Positions 35,601-47,600 of a stretch of 64,000 nucleotides of DNA are shown piece after piece. The position numbers and the translations under genes were made by a program. The stretch spans positions 23,711,615 to 23,775,614 of the forward strand of contig OW203723.1 in the NCBI GenBank assembly GCA_934045075.1, in the 5' to 3' direction. A model generated the notes under the pieces. The model did no database searches. It was not told the DNA's origin and saw only the letters and a list, made by a program, of their open reading frames with translations. Each line of letters begins with the position of its first letter. Position 1 is the stretch's first letter. The DNA comes from Yponomeuta sedellus (lineage: Eukaryota; Arthropoda; Insecta; Lepidoptera; Yponomeutidae).

Positions 35601-38600
35601 AAATTAAATGACGAACAACTGAAACATGAATATAAAACATATAGAAATATCTGTAACAAAATAATTAAAACTCTGAAAAAGCAATATTATGAAACCGAAC
35701 TAGAAAAAAATTTTGGGAATATTAAAGAGACATGGAGAATTATAAAAGAAGTGTGCAGCATGAATAAGAGTAAATTACCTTCAAATGAACTTCTAAGCAT
35801 TAGGGATAGTAAAATAAAATCACTGGACGAAGTTAACCAGTATTTTTCTACTATAGGATATAAACTTGCCAAAACTACTCTTGATAAAATAAATTGTACT
35901 GATAAAGATCTTGCAGCAACTGCCAAAACAAAATTTGCGCCGCTAAAATCTATGTCTCTTTATATGACTGACGCATGTGAAATAGCATGTATTATACGAG
36001 GACTTAAATCCAATAGCGCTCCGGGGTGGGATAGTATCGCTACTACTATGGTCAAAACTTTTTGTAACTTCCTAGCTGAACCAATCTCTTACCTCTGCAA
36101 TCTTAGCTTAGAGCATGGAGTGTTTCCTGTTCTATTTAAGCGTGCAATTGTTTGTCCGATCTTTAAATCTGGTGATAAGTACCTTCCCACCAATTATAGG
36201 CCGATCTCTTTGCTGACCGTTCTTACGAAAATCCTCGAAAAAATTGTAAATAAGAGACTGGTCAACTATGTGGAGAATCATCACATGTTAGGAAAAAACC
36301 AATATGGATTTCGGTCGGGCAAATCCACAGAGGACGCGGTTTTGAATTTTACTAGCACAGTTGCCTCATACCTCGACAAGAAACAAAAGTGCGTAGGAGT
36401 CTTTCTGGATCTACAGAAGGCATTTGATACAGTTTGTATTCCAATTCTACTCACTCGCCTCGAAAACTTTGGAATAAGAGGAATAGCCCTTCTGTGGTTC
36501 CAGGACTACTTAACTAACAGACAACAGCGTGTCCGCATAGACAATCATTTAAGTAACGACACGATCTGCTCATACGGAGTCCCGCAAGGCAGTACACTTG
36601 GACCGACATTATTCTTAATCTACATTAATGAACTATGCAATACTGAACTGCGGGGCGCCGACATTCAGATGTTTGCAGACGACACTGTCATTCTGTTTCA
36701 CGCTAAAACCTGGGAAAGTGTGCGCCAACAAGCCGAAAGTGGTATGAGTACTGTTTCCACTTGGCTTGAGAACAGTCTCTTGACATTGAATGTAAACAAA
36801 ACAAAGTACTTGTGTTTTGGCATAACCTGCGCAAACAACCCTGATAAATTTGAATTGACTATACACACATATCCATGCAACCGCAATAGCTTATGTCACT
36901 CAAACTCACACAAATGTCACTGTGAAACTCTGACCAGGGTTTCGAGCATCAAGTATCTTGGGGTTACTATTGATGACAGACTTAGTTGGGGTCCTCACAT
37001 CTCTGCAGTCACTAAGCGAGTTCGAAAGTTAATTTACATTTTTAAAGACCTACGACAAGTTGCGAGTCACAAACTTTTGATACAGACCTACAAGGCACTG
37101 GGTGAATGTATAATGAGCTATTGCATCTGCGCTTGGGGAGGAGCCTCAAAATCCTATCTTATAGAGGCAGAAAGGGCGCAACGGGCGGTTTTGAAAACTC
37201 TTTTGTCCATGCCGTTTCGACATCCCACTACTGATATTTATGATAAGTCTAGAGTTCTTACAGTGAGAAAACTTTTTATTTATCAATGCGTCAGAAGGTA
37301 TCATAAGACTGTAGTTCCATTCCTCCCAAAAACACATAAAAGAGTTGACCGCTGTCCGGTTCCTTTTACCAAAACCTCATTCGCACAACGACAGTATAAC
37401 TTTTTGGCACCTCGATTTTATAACACACTTAATGCTTTAGGCCCAATAAAGAAACACACAAATTTTAAAATCAAGAAAATAATCAAAGACTGGCTATATC
37501 CACTTAATTATGAGGAAACTGAAGCACTTTTGCTCACTATAAAATAAAATAAAAATCAATTGTAAACTCCATACGTTGCCTCGTATGCAACAATACATAT
37601 ATATATATATCCATATATAACTACTAATATCAACAATTATTTCCAAAATATCACTATTAACCTAAATAAATATTACCATATTACCATTGTACGAAGGGCT
37701 TCCAAATACACACACACATACGCGCGCGCACGCACACACACACACGCACATACACACACACATACACACACACATACACACACACATACACACACACATT
37801 ATTGCATACAACATAATAATTAAACTAATCATTTCATTCATTTTTAATCACTAGGTCTTTTTGAAATGTCCTAGCTTCTCTGTTTTTGCTTTGTATAAAA
37901 TTTATAACTCTTTGTTTTACTTTTTTGTATGGTACATTGTTTAGCACTAATTTGCACTTGATTGTTACACTTAGTTAAGGGAAGACACTTGCTCTTGACG
38001 CACAGGTTATCCTAGTTCGAGAGCAAGGGCTTCATAAATAACTGTGGCAAATTGAATTTCTCAATAAAGATATTTCTATTTTCTATTTCTATTCATGCCG
38101 TAAACGGGCTGCGTCACTGACGCAGCGAGCACGTGGTAGCGCTAACAGCAGCCTACGTGCAATTGCCGATAGGCCTGGTTGTGCAGTCTGGGCACACTTA
38201 ATGCAGCTACATGGAAGCAAAAACTGCTCACAGACTTTGCAACTTTAGTGTACATAGTGGAAATAAGTTTTGTTGTTTTTGTACTAACATAGGTTAGATT
38301 ATACTAACAACTTTATGGGTGTTTTACGCCTGAAATAAATAAGTAAAATAAAAAAAAAGAAGCAATAAAGTATTTTTACCAGCGCAATGAATAAATAAAT
38401 ATTCATGGACATATTACACAGATCTCGTTAGCCCTATACTAAGTACAACTAAATGACTTTTATTACTCGACGATAGATTTAACACAATGAATACATACGA
38501 GTAGATAACATCCAAGACCCGAGACAAACTAGAAAAGGTTCGTTTCCTAGTTTGACCCGGCCGGGGATCGAACCCGAGACCTTCAGTTTTACAGTCAGCG

Positions 38601-41600
38601 TGCCAAACTGCTGCGCCACCGAGGCCGTCATTCATCATTGTTTCATTCATTCATGAAGATACTGATTATTTTACTGAGTCATCGATCAAGATTTAGTGAT
38701 TCACTAAGTAAGTCAGTGAAGCGCTCGTGGCCTAGTGGAACCGAGGAATTAGAATCAATAACTAAGGTTAAGCAACAACAAGCGTGGTCAGCTGTTGGAT
38801 GGGGATGTGTTTCAGAGCGCTTCCGTGATTCGCAAGGCAAGGTAAGCAGTTGATGCCTACTGTCATATAATGGCAGTTGTTAAGCCATGTCAGAGGCCCT
38901 ATAGGTGGCTTGATAACTTCTGGACCGCAACTGCCTTACAATCCTCCACCAACCCGGACTTGGCCCTCGTGGTGGAGTATGGCCGAACCTTCCTGCGATG
39001 CAGGAAAAGACCCGTGACCCAGCAGTGGGCAAATACAAAGGGTTGATACCAAGGAACTCATTAATTGAGCCGCTAAAATATTACGATACCGATTTATTAA
39101 GTAACTGGTTTACCGAGTAACTGTTCTGATTCACTGACCAATGAGACACATATCGACCGATCGAAGTTACTATGGCATATAACCAGTAAAAGATGCATAA
39201 ACGGAAGTGCGCGCAGCGACAGCCGGGTGATCCCGTGTGCCGCGTTTACTAGGTATTGTTACATAGCGCGGTCATTCATTTATCACGTAGTATTTTTACC
39301 ACTGATTCATGGATTGACACTCCGGTTCATGTGTTAAGAAGTAACTGATACACTTCGTTTTGTTATTGATTAATTTATTCACTGATTCATAGACTTATTC
39401 ATTATTGAGCCTCCAAAGCCAACTCAAGCCTACTCCATCAAAAACAATGTCGCGTTTGGGTAATTCCTTCGCCCATCTAGTGTTAAGTGAAGGTGCCTCT
39501 AGACCCTTTCAAAATCATATCTATACGTAGACAAAGGTCAAAGTTCATATAACCTCCTAAGTCGTGACCTTAGAAATAACAATCGAAAACCGTTGTTATT
39601 TTCAAGATACGGATTTAGCAAGGATGTTGGGTAAAATGTCCTTGGGATTTAGGAAGTAAATTTAGTGTAGCCTTTGAACGAAGGACACACTGAGTCACTG
39701 ATTCACTGACCTTGACCTGAGCGAAGTTGTGATGGCACGTGAATGGCAGCAGATCCATAAGCGGCACTGCGGCGGCGGGCAGCGACCGCCTGGTGATGGC
39801 GTGCGCCGCGCCCACCAAGTACTCCTGCATCGCGCGCTGGAACGAGCCCAGCCCCTCGCGCTGGTTCAGGCACATCCACGAGATCAGCTGGAAGACGCGA
39901 GGAAGTGTTACGGCTGCTTTGGCATCCGGCATTCGTAAAGTCACGCCTATGTCCCAAAGGGGTAGGCTGAGACGAACACAACTCTTGCGCGTCATCAACA
40001 TTCTATATTCGAGGTTTGAAACTGACAGTTTTAGAACAAACTTTGGGGCCAATACTTTTGTTATATTATATAGTGGGTGTCGGCCTAGAGAATAGCACCA
40101 AACCAAATTCTTCCCGCGGGTGTCGTAAAAGGCGACTAAGGGACACAAACCGGGGGTTGGGCAGCAGCGCCCCCTGCAGTACAATTCCACCAAACTGCGA
40201 CCCCCAACCCGCATGCTCAGCGTGGGGAATATCGGCATTACCCCCCAATTATGGAACAACCTTCCGCCATTGCTCTTATTAGGGGAGGGCTATGTCCAGC
40301 AGTGGACTAATATAGCCCGAAGAAGAAGAAGAACTATAATAGCGCCAAGTTTAACACATCTGACAGAAAATGCCATATAGTGAAAATTCGATACTCTTAA
40401 ATTCAAAAGCTTCCTTCCTTCCTTACCCTTTCCACAGAGGAACTCAGGGATGCATACAATGTATGTATAAACCACAGCTCTAGCACCAAGGTTGGTTCCA
40501 ATACCAAAACACGGTTTGCTGTCGCAGTCGATATAAAACATGTTTTAAATCCACGTCTAAATCCAGCCTATTATAGTCTGTTAGCTTTTAGAATATACCT
40601 CGGCTACTATCGGATAGAAAGTAAAAGTGTCATATTAGTTCCGAAATATCGGAACTAGTATTAGTTCCTGCTTTGTATAAATGTAAAAGTGTCGTATGAC
40701 ACTTTTACATTTATACAAAGCAGGAAGTAATATTACACTCGTGTGCTTTCGGCGAAAACCGAAGACTACTCTAGAGCCCGAGGTATATTCTAAAAGCTAA
40801 CAGACTACGTCCTTTTGTGCAGGGCATACACATTATCATTGAATTTTAAATAGGGATTCAATGGTACTATGTAAGAGACAGAGATTAAGTAGTCTCACAG
40901 ATTAAAAAGAGAAAGTCTCACCTCTTCAGCCAAGTCAAAGTTTCCATCATGCAGCAGCAAGTAATGTAATATCGCCATCTTGTTCTCCACACAGCACATA
41001 CTCTTGAAAGCCGCGACCAAATCCTTCTCCGGTACATTTAACGTAACCACGTCCAAGGTATTGAGGTCGACCATGGCATTGGGCCCCCAGCCCAGGATTG
41101 GCGCCAAGCTTGGCCCAGCGTCAGTTTCTTCGCTTGGCAGTACGATGTGGTTGCAAGGCTCATGGGTCACGCTCACGTCCAATAGGTGGGTGAACAGCAT
41201 GGGAATGTTTACAAGGAGGTGGTCGTCTGAAACGAGATGAGCATTTCAAAACAAACATCACAGATGCACACAAAACATTGCAGCCCATGTGAATCTGTGA
41301 CCTTTTTATATCTGGCCAGAGTGTAATGTTAAATTAGTCTTCCTCCGGAATGTGGTCCACTTAACAGATTCTTCCGTAAAGTCCAAGTCTTAAAACTACT
41401 GGACTCTACTCACCAACACACAGGAAGTAGGGGCTTAGGTCAAATCGCGTCGAAGGATCTGTCCATACATCAGTTGTCGAAGTCCTAGACTTATCGGAGT
41501 GTACTCGACAGCATACAAAGTGTAGGGGTGTATGTCCAATCGCGTCAAAGGACATGGTCATAAATCAGTTGTCGAAGTTCTAGACTTATTGGAGTGCACG

Positions 41601-44600
41601 CACCAGCATGCAGGGTGTAGGAGTGTAGGTCAAATAGCGTCAAAGGGATTGTCCATACATCAATTGTCGATGTCCTAGACTTATCGGAGTGCACGCACCA
41701 GCATACAGGGTGTTGGGGTGTAGATTAAAACGCTTCAAAGGACCTGTCCATAAATCAGTTGTCGAAGTCCGACTTATCGACGACGGCCTCGGTGGCGCAG
41801 CGGTTTGGCAAGCTGACTGTAAAACGGAAGGTCTCAGGTTCGATCCCCGGCCGGGTCAAACTAGGAAACGAACATTTCTAGTTTGTCTCGGGTCTTGGAT
41901 GTTTTCTATGTATTTATTGTATTAAATCTATCGTCGAGTTAGCACCTGTAACACAAGTCATTTAGTTGTACTTCGTATAGGGCTAACGAGATCTGTGTAA
42001 TATGTCCATGAATATTTATTTATTTATTTTTTTTATTTATCGGAGAGTACTCACCAGCATACAGGGTGTAGGAGGGGCGCAGACTCTTGGCCAGCGACCA
42101 GGGCAGGTCAGGGACCACGCTGTGGACCACGCAGCCGTGGTGCAGCACCGTCACGGAGTACGCGAAGTTCACGCCGCTCTCCTTCAGTTCTGCGCTGTCT
42201 TCTAGCGGGAGAGAGGACGTGGAGTCGTCTAGGGGCTGTAGGAAACGGACGGGATGGAGGAAATGTTGTTTATACTCAATAAACGAGTATATTGAGTATT
42301 AAAAAAATTGACACACAAATAGAAACTATGCAGTACTTTTTATGGTTCCGAAGGGCGCCAAGGACCCTATTAATAAGCCTACCACGACTGGCCCTTTTTT
42401 TATTTATGAATGTTAGACTGTTATTTAGGAATGTGTTACACCGTGATAAGACCTTAAAATACCTCAAGAGAAATAGAAAACCATCGTTATTTGCAAGTTC
42501 AGGACTTAGGAAAATAAAGAGCTTTTCTCTTAAGCGGTAACAGGTAGTCAGTTGGGATTTTTACAGAGTGTTATTCGGCGGATTGCCGACCAACATAAAA
42601 AGATATGCAAATGTATACATAAAAGAGTTTTCCATTATAGTATAACCACGTTCTGCGAGTATAAGCGGGCAAATGTCAGTCGAACGAACTCATTGGTAAG
42701 AATACCGAATTGAGTGAAAACAAACACATGTTTTTAATAAGGAACCATTGTACTCGTGTACTATTTCCTTCCGACTGCGAAATAACATTCATAATGTCTC
42801 ATCATCAACGGCCCACCGCTGCGCTCTGCTGAATACACGGCCAGGTCTCATAGTCTCTTGCCGTCCGCATCCACGGACCTTCCGCCGACTGAAGACCTGT
42901 GCAGACGAGGGACTTTTGTCCCCAAGGGACAAAAGTTCCTGAATCATAAAAAAAATTCTCAGAGTACTTGTCGCGGACTCAACGCCTACGGTGTGCGGTC
43001 ATTTGTTCCCCGGAAATTGAGTAAAGAATATGCTATGGAAGCAAATATTCTGAGATTACATGTAATTGTAATTTACATGAAGTTGAAAAAGAAAGAAAAC
43101 ACCGAACTTTTGTCCAGTCCGGTCTCTTGATATCCTCGGTAACTTGGGGGACTTTTTGTACGCGGTACTTTTAGTCCTTCATGTAAAAATAAAAAAAAAA
43201 TGATAAAATATTGTTTATTGCACAAAAAAAAAACAAGAATATAAAATCCAAAGAATTTTGCATACGTATACACCATAAATATCAGAATTAAGGTGCATGC
43301 TATGAGTTAAGTAATAGAAGTTCCAGGGGTCCCCACACTAGGCTAGGCCTGTAACGTGGGGAACCAGTTGTATATAAAAGCGAAAACAAATTAAATGTTA
43401 TTAAATATTAGCTTTCACAATTAATTTAATTTAACAATTGTGCGTTATTCGATACATTTTATAAGAGATCTATATAGACGGACAAAAAAGTACCCGGGGG
43501 ATAGTCCCTCGTCTGCGCAGGCCTTCAACGATGTCATCTTCCCATCGGGCTGCTGTTCTGACCACTGACCTCTTACTGTTATCGACCTCCACTCTGTGCT
43601 ATGGTCTAACTGCCGACTTGTCACCTAGCTGGGTCTCCTACCCATTATTTCCGCCTCGAGACTCTTTCGCCAATGTCGTCGAACTTATAGTGCTTACCAA
43701 AGTTTCAGTCCAGGCACGTACCTTATAGAGATAGTGATGACAGATGCAAAGGACCCCATGCGGGTCCGCGACTATTTGCAGGTCCAGACTGCAGTCGTGC
43801 AAACGCAGCGGTACCGGGTCGTCTTCGTACTCGCCGCACGCCGCGCCGCCGCCCCAGCTCGGCAACTGCGGCAGGCTTAGCGGGATGTTCAGCTGGATGA
43901 AGGGAATTAGGGGCTAAGACCATGATGTTAAGGTATAATTTGAAATAAACCGGCGCATAGTGTTATCTGGGTTCAGCTGGACGTTGGAACTGAGGCAGTA
44001 AGGTCGAATATGAAAAACCCTTCAGCGGACGGTCCGTCTTCGTACTCGCCGGCGAAGACAGAACTTGGCGGAATGTTCAGCTGAATAAGGGGATTAGGAG
44101 CTAAAGTTAGGACAGACAGGTCGGATATGTAAAGGGCAAGCGCGTCGTTTCATCTGGGTTCAGCTGGATACATTAATCGGCAGCTCGTCTTGGTTCGTCG
44201 GGAAACATTAATAAAGGCTATAGCCTGCCTGTACGTAATGAAGGCTATAGCTGCCTGTACGAAATACAGAGAATAGTGTAAATAGATGTCGCTGCCTGTA
44301 CGTAATACAGAGAATATTGTAAAGAGGTTCGAAATTTCACTGATGCCGTGAGTCGCCCATTGGCTCAATTGGTAGAGCGCTGGTACGGATAGCCAGAGGT
44401 TGCGGGTTCGAATCCCGGCATGGGTGAAATTTTTAGCCTCTAAATAGGTTTTTAAATTTGTTCCTTAGCACGGGTTAGTGCATTAAAAATAAAAATAGTG
44501 TAATCATGTGGGTACAGTGATATCGTTCCGATGTTAAACCTAACTGCAAAGTAGGTAGTCGGGGCTGTAAGTATTGCAATTTGCTTAAGTCAGATGTCGC

Positions 44601-47600
44601 TGCCTGTACGTAATACAGAGAATATTGTAAAGAGGTTCGAAATTTCACTGATGCCGTGAGTCGCCCATTGGCTCAATTGGTAGAGCGCTGGTACGGATAG
44701 CCAGAGGTTGCGGGTTCGAATCCCGGCATGGGTGAAATTTTTAGCCTCTAAATAGGTTTTTAAATAGTGTAAAGAGGTTCGAAATTTCACTGATGCCGGT
44801 GAGTCGCCCATTAGCTCAGTTGGAAAGAGCGCTGGCACGGATAGCCAGGGGTCGCGGGTTCGAATCCCGGCATGGGTGGAATTTTTAGCCTCTAAATAGG
44901 TTTTTAAAAAAGGCTATAGCATCAAAGTCGAATTTGTAAGACTCTCGCAACGGGATCTGCCTTACAAGATCGGAAGCTGCGGCAGGCTTAGCGGGACGTT
45001 CAGCTGGATAAGGTGAAATAAGAGTTGAGGTTATGGCAGTAAGGTATAATTAAAAAATGACCAGCGTGTCCTTCTTTGTTTCTTTCTTTGTATCTGGACC
45101 TCAAGTGAGAACTGAAAGCTGTGGCATCAAGCTCGAATTTGAAAGACACTCGTGTGGCGAGCACATGTCAAGTCTGCGCGCGCACTACAAACTCCAACAT
45201 TCCTGCATCGCGCAATCAAAGTGTTTCAATGACATAGCATAAATATAACTATACTATTTTTATTTTTAATGCACTAAGGAACAAATTTAAAAACCTATTT
45301 AGAGGCTAAAAATTTCACCCATGCCGGGATTCGAACCCGCAACCTCTGGCTCGGATAGCCAGAGGTTGCAGGTTCGAATCCCGGCATGGGTGAAATTTTT
45401 AGCCTCTAAATAGGTTTTTATAAATATAACTTCCGACTAACAATAGTTGGACCGGCCGTCCCCAGGCATACGATCTGCCTGGCGGGAAATATCCCTATAT
45501 AGTGGAAGAGCACGATCACCCGCTCTTCCGTATAGGTACTCGCAACGGAATCTGCCATCCCAGCTCGGGTTCTGCGGAAAGCTTAGCTGATGCGGATGTT
45601 CAGCTAGATAATGTGACAGAAGAGCTGAGCTTATGCCAGTAGCTCTAATTAAAAAAATATGAGCGAGTCCTTCTTTGTTTGTAGCAATACCTCAATTCAG
45701 AGCTGCTGTAGCATTAAGCTCGGATTTGGAAAACACTCCAGCGGACTCGATCGTCTTCATACTCGTAATTACTGTAAATGAAAAGACTCATTTCGGTCTC
45801 ACATCGTTATCCACTCAATAGAAAAAATCCACTCAAGGTCTTGTCTAATGCTCGCAAATCCGCAGGACATGAATGACACGTTCTTACGGGAGGGCCATCC
45901 CTATCGTTGTACTGACCATTTAAGCAAAGATAAAATGCAGACAGAGTTGTGATGATCCCGTTTCATTCCGAACTCGTGAATTTGGTAGTCAGATGCGCGC
46001 TCTGGGGTTAATGCGAGTCGCAAGTGGTCGAGTCAAGGATCGCATATTTGCAAACGGGGTCACAAGATTGATCTCTCTCGTTAGATTGCAAGACGGGATG
46101 GGAGACAAGTAGGTAGATCGTCAAGAGATATATTGGATGAATTGAAACGCTATTTTATGCTGTCTATGTTTGTGTGGTGCAAGATTTAGAGTATTGAAAG
46201 TATAATGTGATCTTCGAATAGACCACCTGATGCCTCTGAATGTCTACATTTAAATATTTTGGATAGATATTCGTCAGTTTACCCTTCTTGGCTTCCCATC
46301 GCTGGTGCTAAACAATAAGCCTAGCGTTAGGCTTAGTAGATTTAGTTTAAGCCGCAGCTTGTAACTACTCATTAGACAGAAACCGGCAAGAAACTCGTCG
46401 TGTCGTGCTGTATCTATATCGGCAAACCTACTTAAACCTACAGCAAACCTACAACCGATTCCACGTATGGGAGTGCGCGCTCGCGTCCGCGGAATCGCGC
46501 ACGGTGAGAAACTAACTACAGGTGAACAAGCAGACATGCGCGATTGCATGCGCCATGAGAATCCACTGGCGGACGAGTAGAGATGCGCGATGCATACGCA
46601 GAAACGCGGACTGTAAAAAGAACATTTCTTCGTCCGAACTATCCATCATTGACAACACAAGCACAACCTACACAGCAGCCAGTCGCCGACTTTCGATTCG
46701 TCTGTAATGAACGCACACGGAAATAAATGCGAGTCAGCGCGATTCGACGCGGTTCCAATGTAGTCGACGCCAGCCTTAAAGTTAGAATCTAGATGCGGAC
46801 GAGCACGGGCAGCCACGCACCGCACCGAGTCTCTAATGGTATAACAGTGCCACAACAGAAGTCGACAGAAATAGTATATGTAAGGCAACACCGGTAGGTC
46901 CACAAATTCAAAAAGCGATCCACAATCATGCAACGATAAAGAAAACCTCTTCTACTTCTTTAACATTATTATGTTAGCCGCTGCATAAGTCCGACGATGT
47001 TCACCTGGGGACGTCCGTCTGTATATTTTATTACGGAATAAAAGAGTATTGAAGGCTGGAGTGTAGAGAAGTAAATAGTCTTACCACAGTCTCATGCGGC
47101 AGCGAGGCGTGGAACTGCAGAGCGGAGAGTGTGGGCGTGGCCTCAGATGGTGACGTCACTTCCTCCCCCTCCGCGAAGCTCTGCGCCGGCGACCGGTAGT
47201 GGATGTAGTAAAGCACCTGGCGAGTAAAGAGTGAAAAGTATTCATACAATATTATATTAATCGACAGCCCGCCCACAGCTGGATATAAGCCCACATCCCA
47301 TCACGCCATCTTCATATTCTAAGAGTAGATACAGACGGCACAAAAAGCTATTTATTTTTATTTTTTGATAAACAGTATAACCAATACGTGGCATTTTTCC
47401 GAGCGCTTCCGTGCTTCGCAAGGCACGTTAAGGCGTGGTTGCCGGCTGTCATGTACCTAATGGCAGTCGTTAAGCCATGTCAGAGGCCTTATGGGCGGCT
47501 TGATAACTTCTGAGAGTAAGGCCCGCCACTGATTTACAATCCTCCACCAACCCGGTCTTGACCCCCATGGTGGAGTATGGCCTAACCTTTCTGCAATGCA

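Larger units (their letters stand above)
33356..38092 (+). mobile_element. Near full-length two-ORF LINE (non-LTR retrotransposon)
   Basis: About 4.7 kb inserted in pigeon intron 8, antisense to the gene. It has an ORF1, an ORF2 with endonuclease and reverse transcriptase, a 3' UTR with a CA-rich microsatellite, AATAAA, and an end made of TTTCTATTTCTATT repeats in place of poly(A). Both ORFs are uninterrupted, so it is young. Microsatellite-type tails and an FP25K-like ORF1 occur in the CR1/L2/Daphne group, but the clade is not settled by eye. The exact 5' end and target duplication were not resolved. Confidence 0.9.
43960..45765. repeat. Dispersed partial copies of the pigeon exon-5 acceptor edge
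   Basis: The genuine edge (43,880-43,905) reads GCGGGATGTTCAGCTGGATG. Related pieces lie at about 43,970-43,985, 44,030-44,100 (with the exon-body motif GTCTTCGTACTCGCCG), 44,155-44,170, 44,970-45,010 (GCGGCAGGCTTAGCGGGACG) and 45,570-45,615 (AGCTTAGCTGATGCGGATGT). Flanks such as GGCAGTAAGGTATAATT are shared too. All lie upstream of exon 5 in intron 4, interleaved with SINEs. Confidence 0.75.

Noticed and set aside
44351..44878. Three tRNA genes
   Set aside because: A and B boxes are good, but the anticodon loop lacks U33, the copies share long non-tRNA flanks with other loci, and others are truncated with target duplications. They are SINEs.
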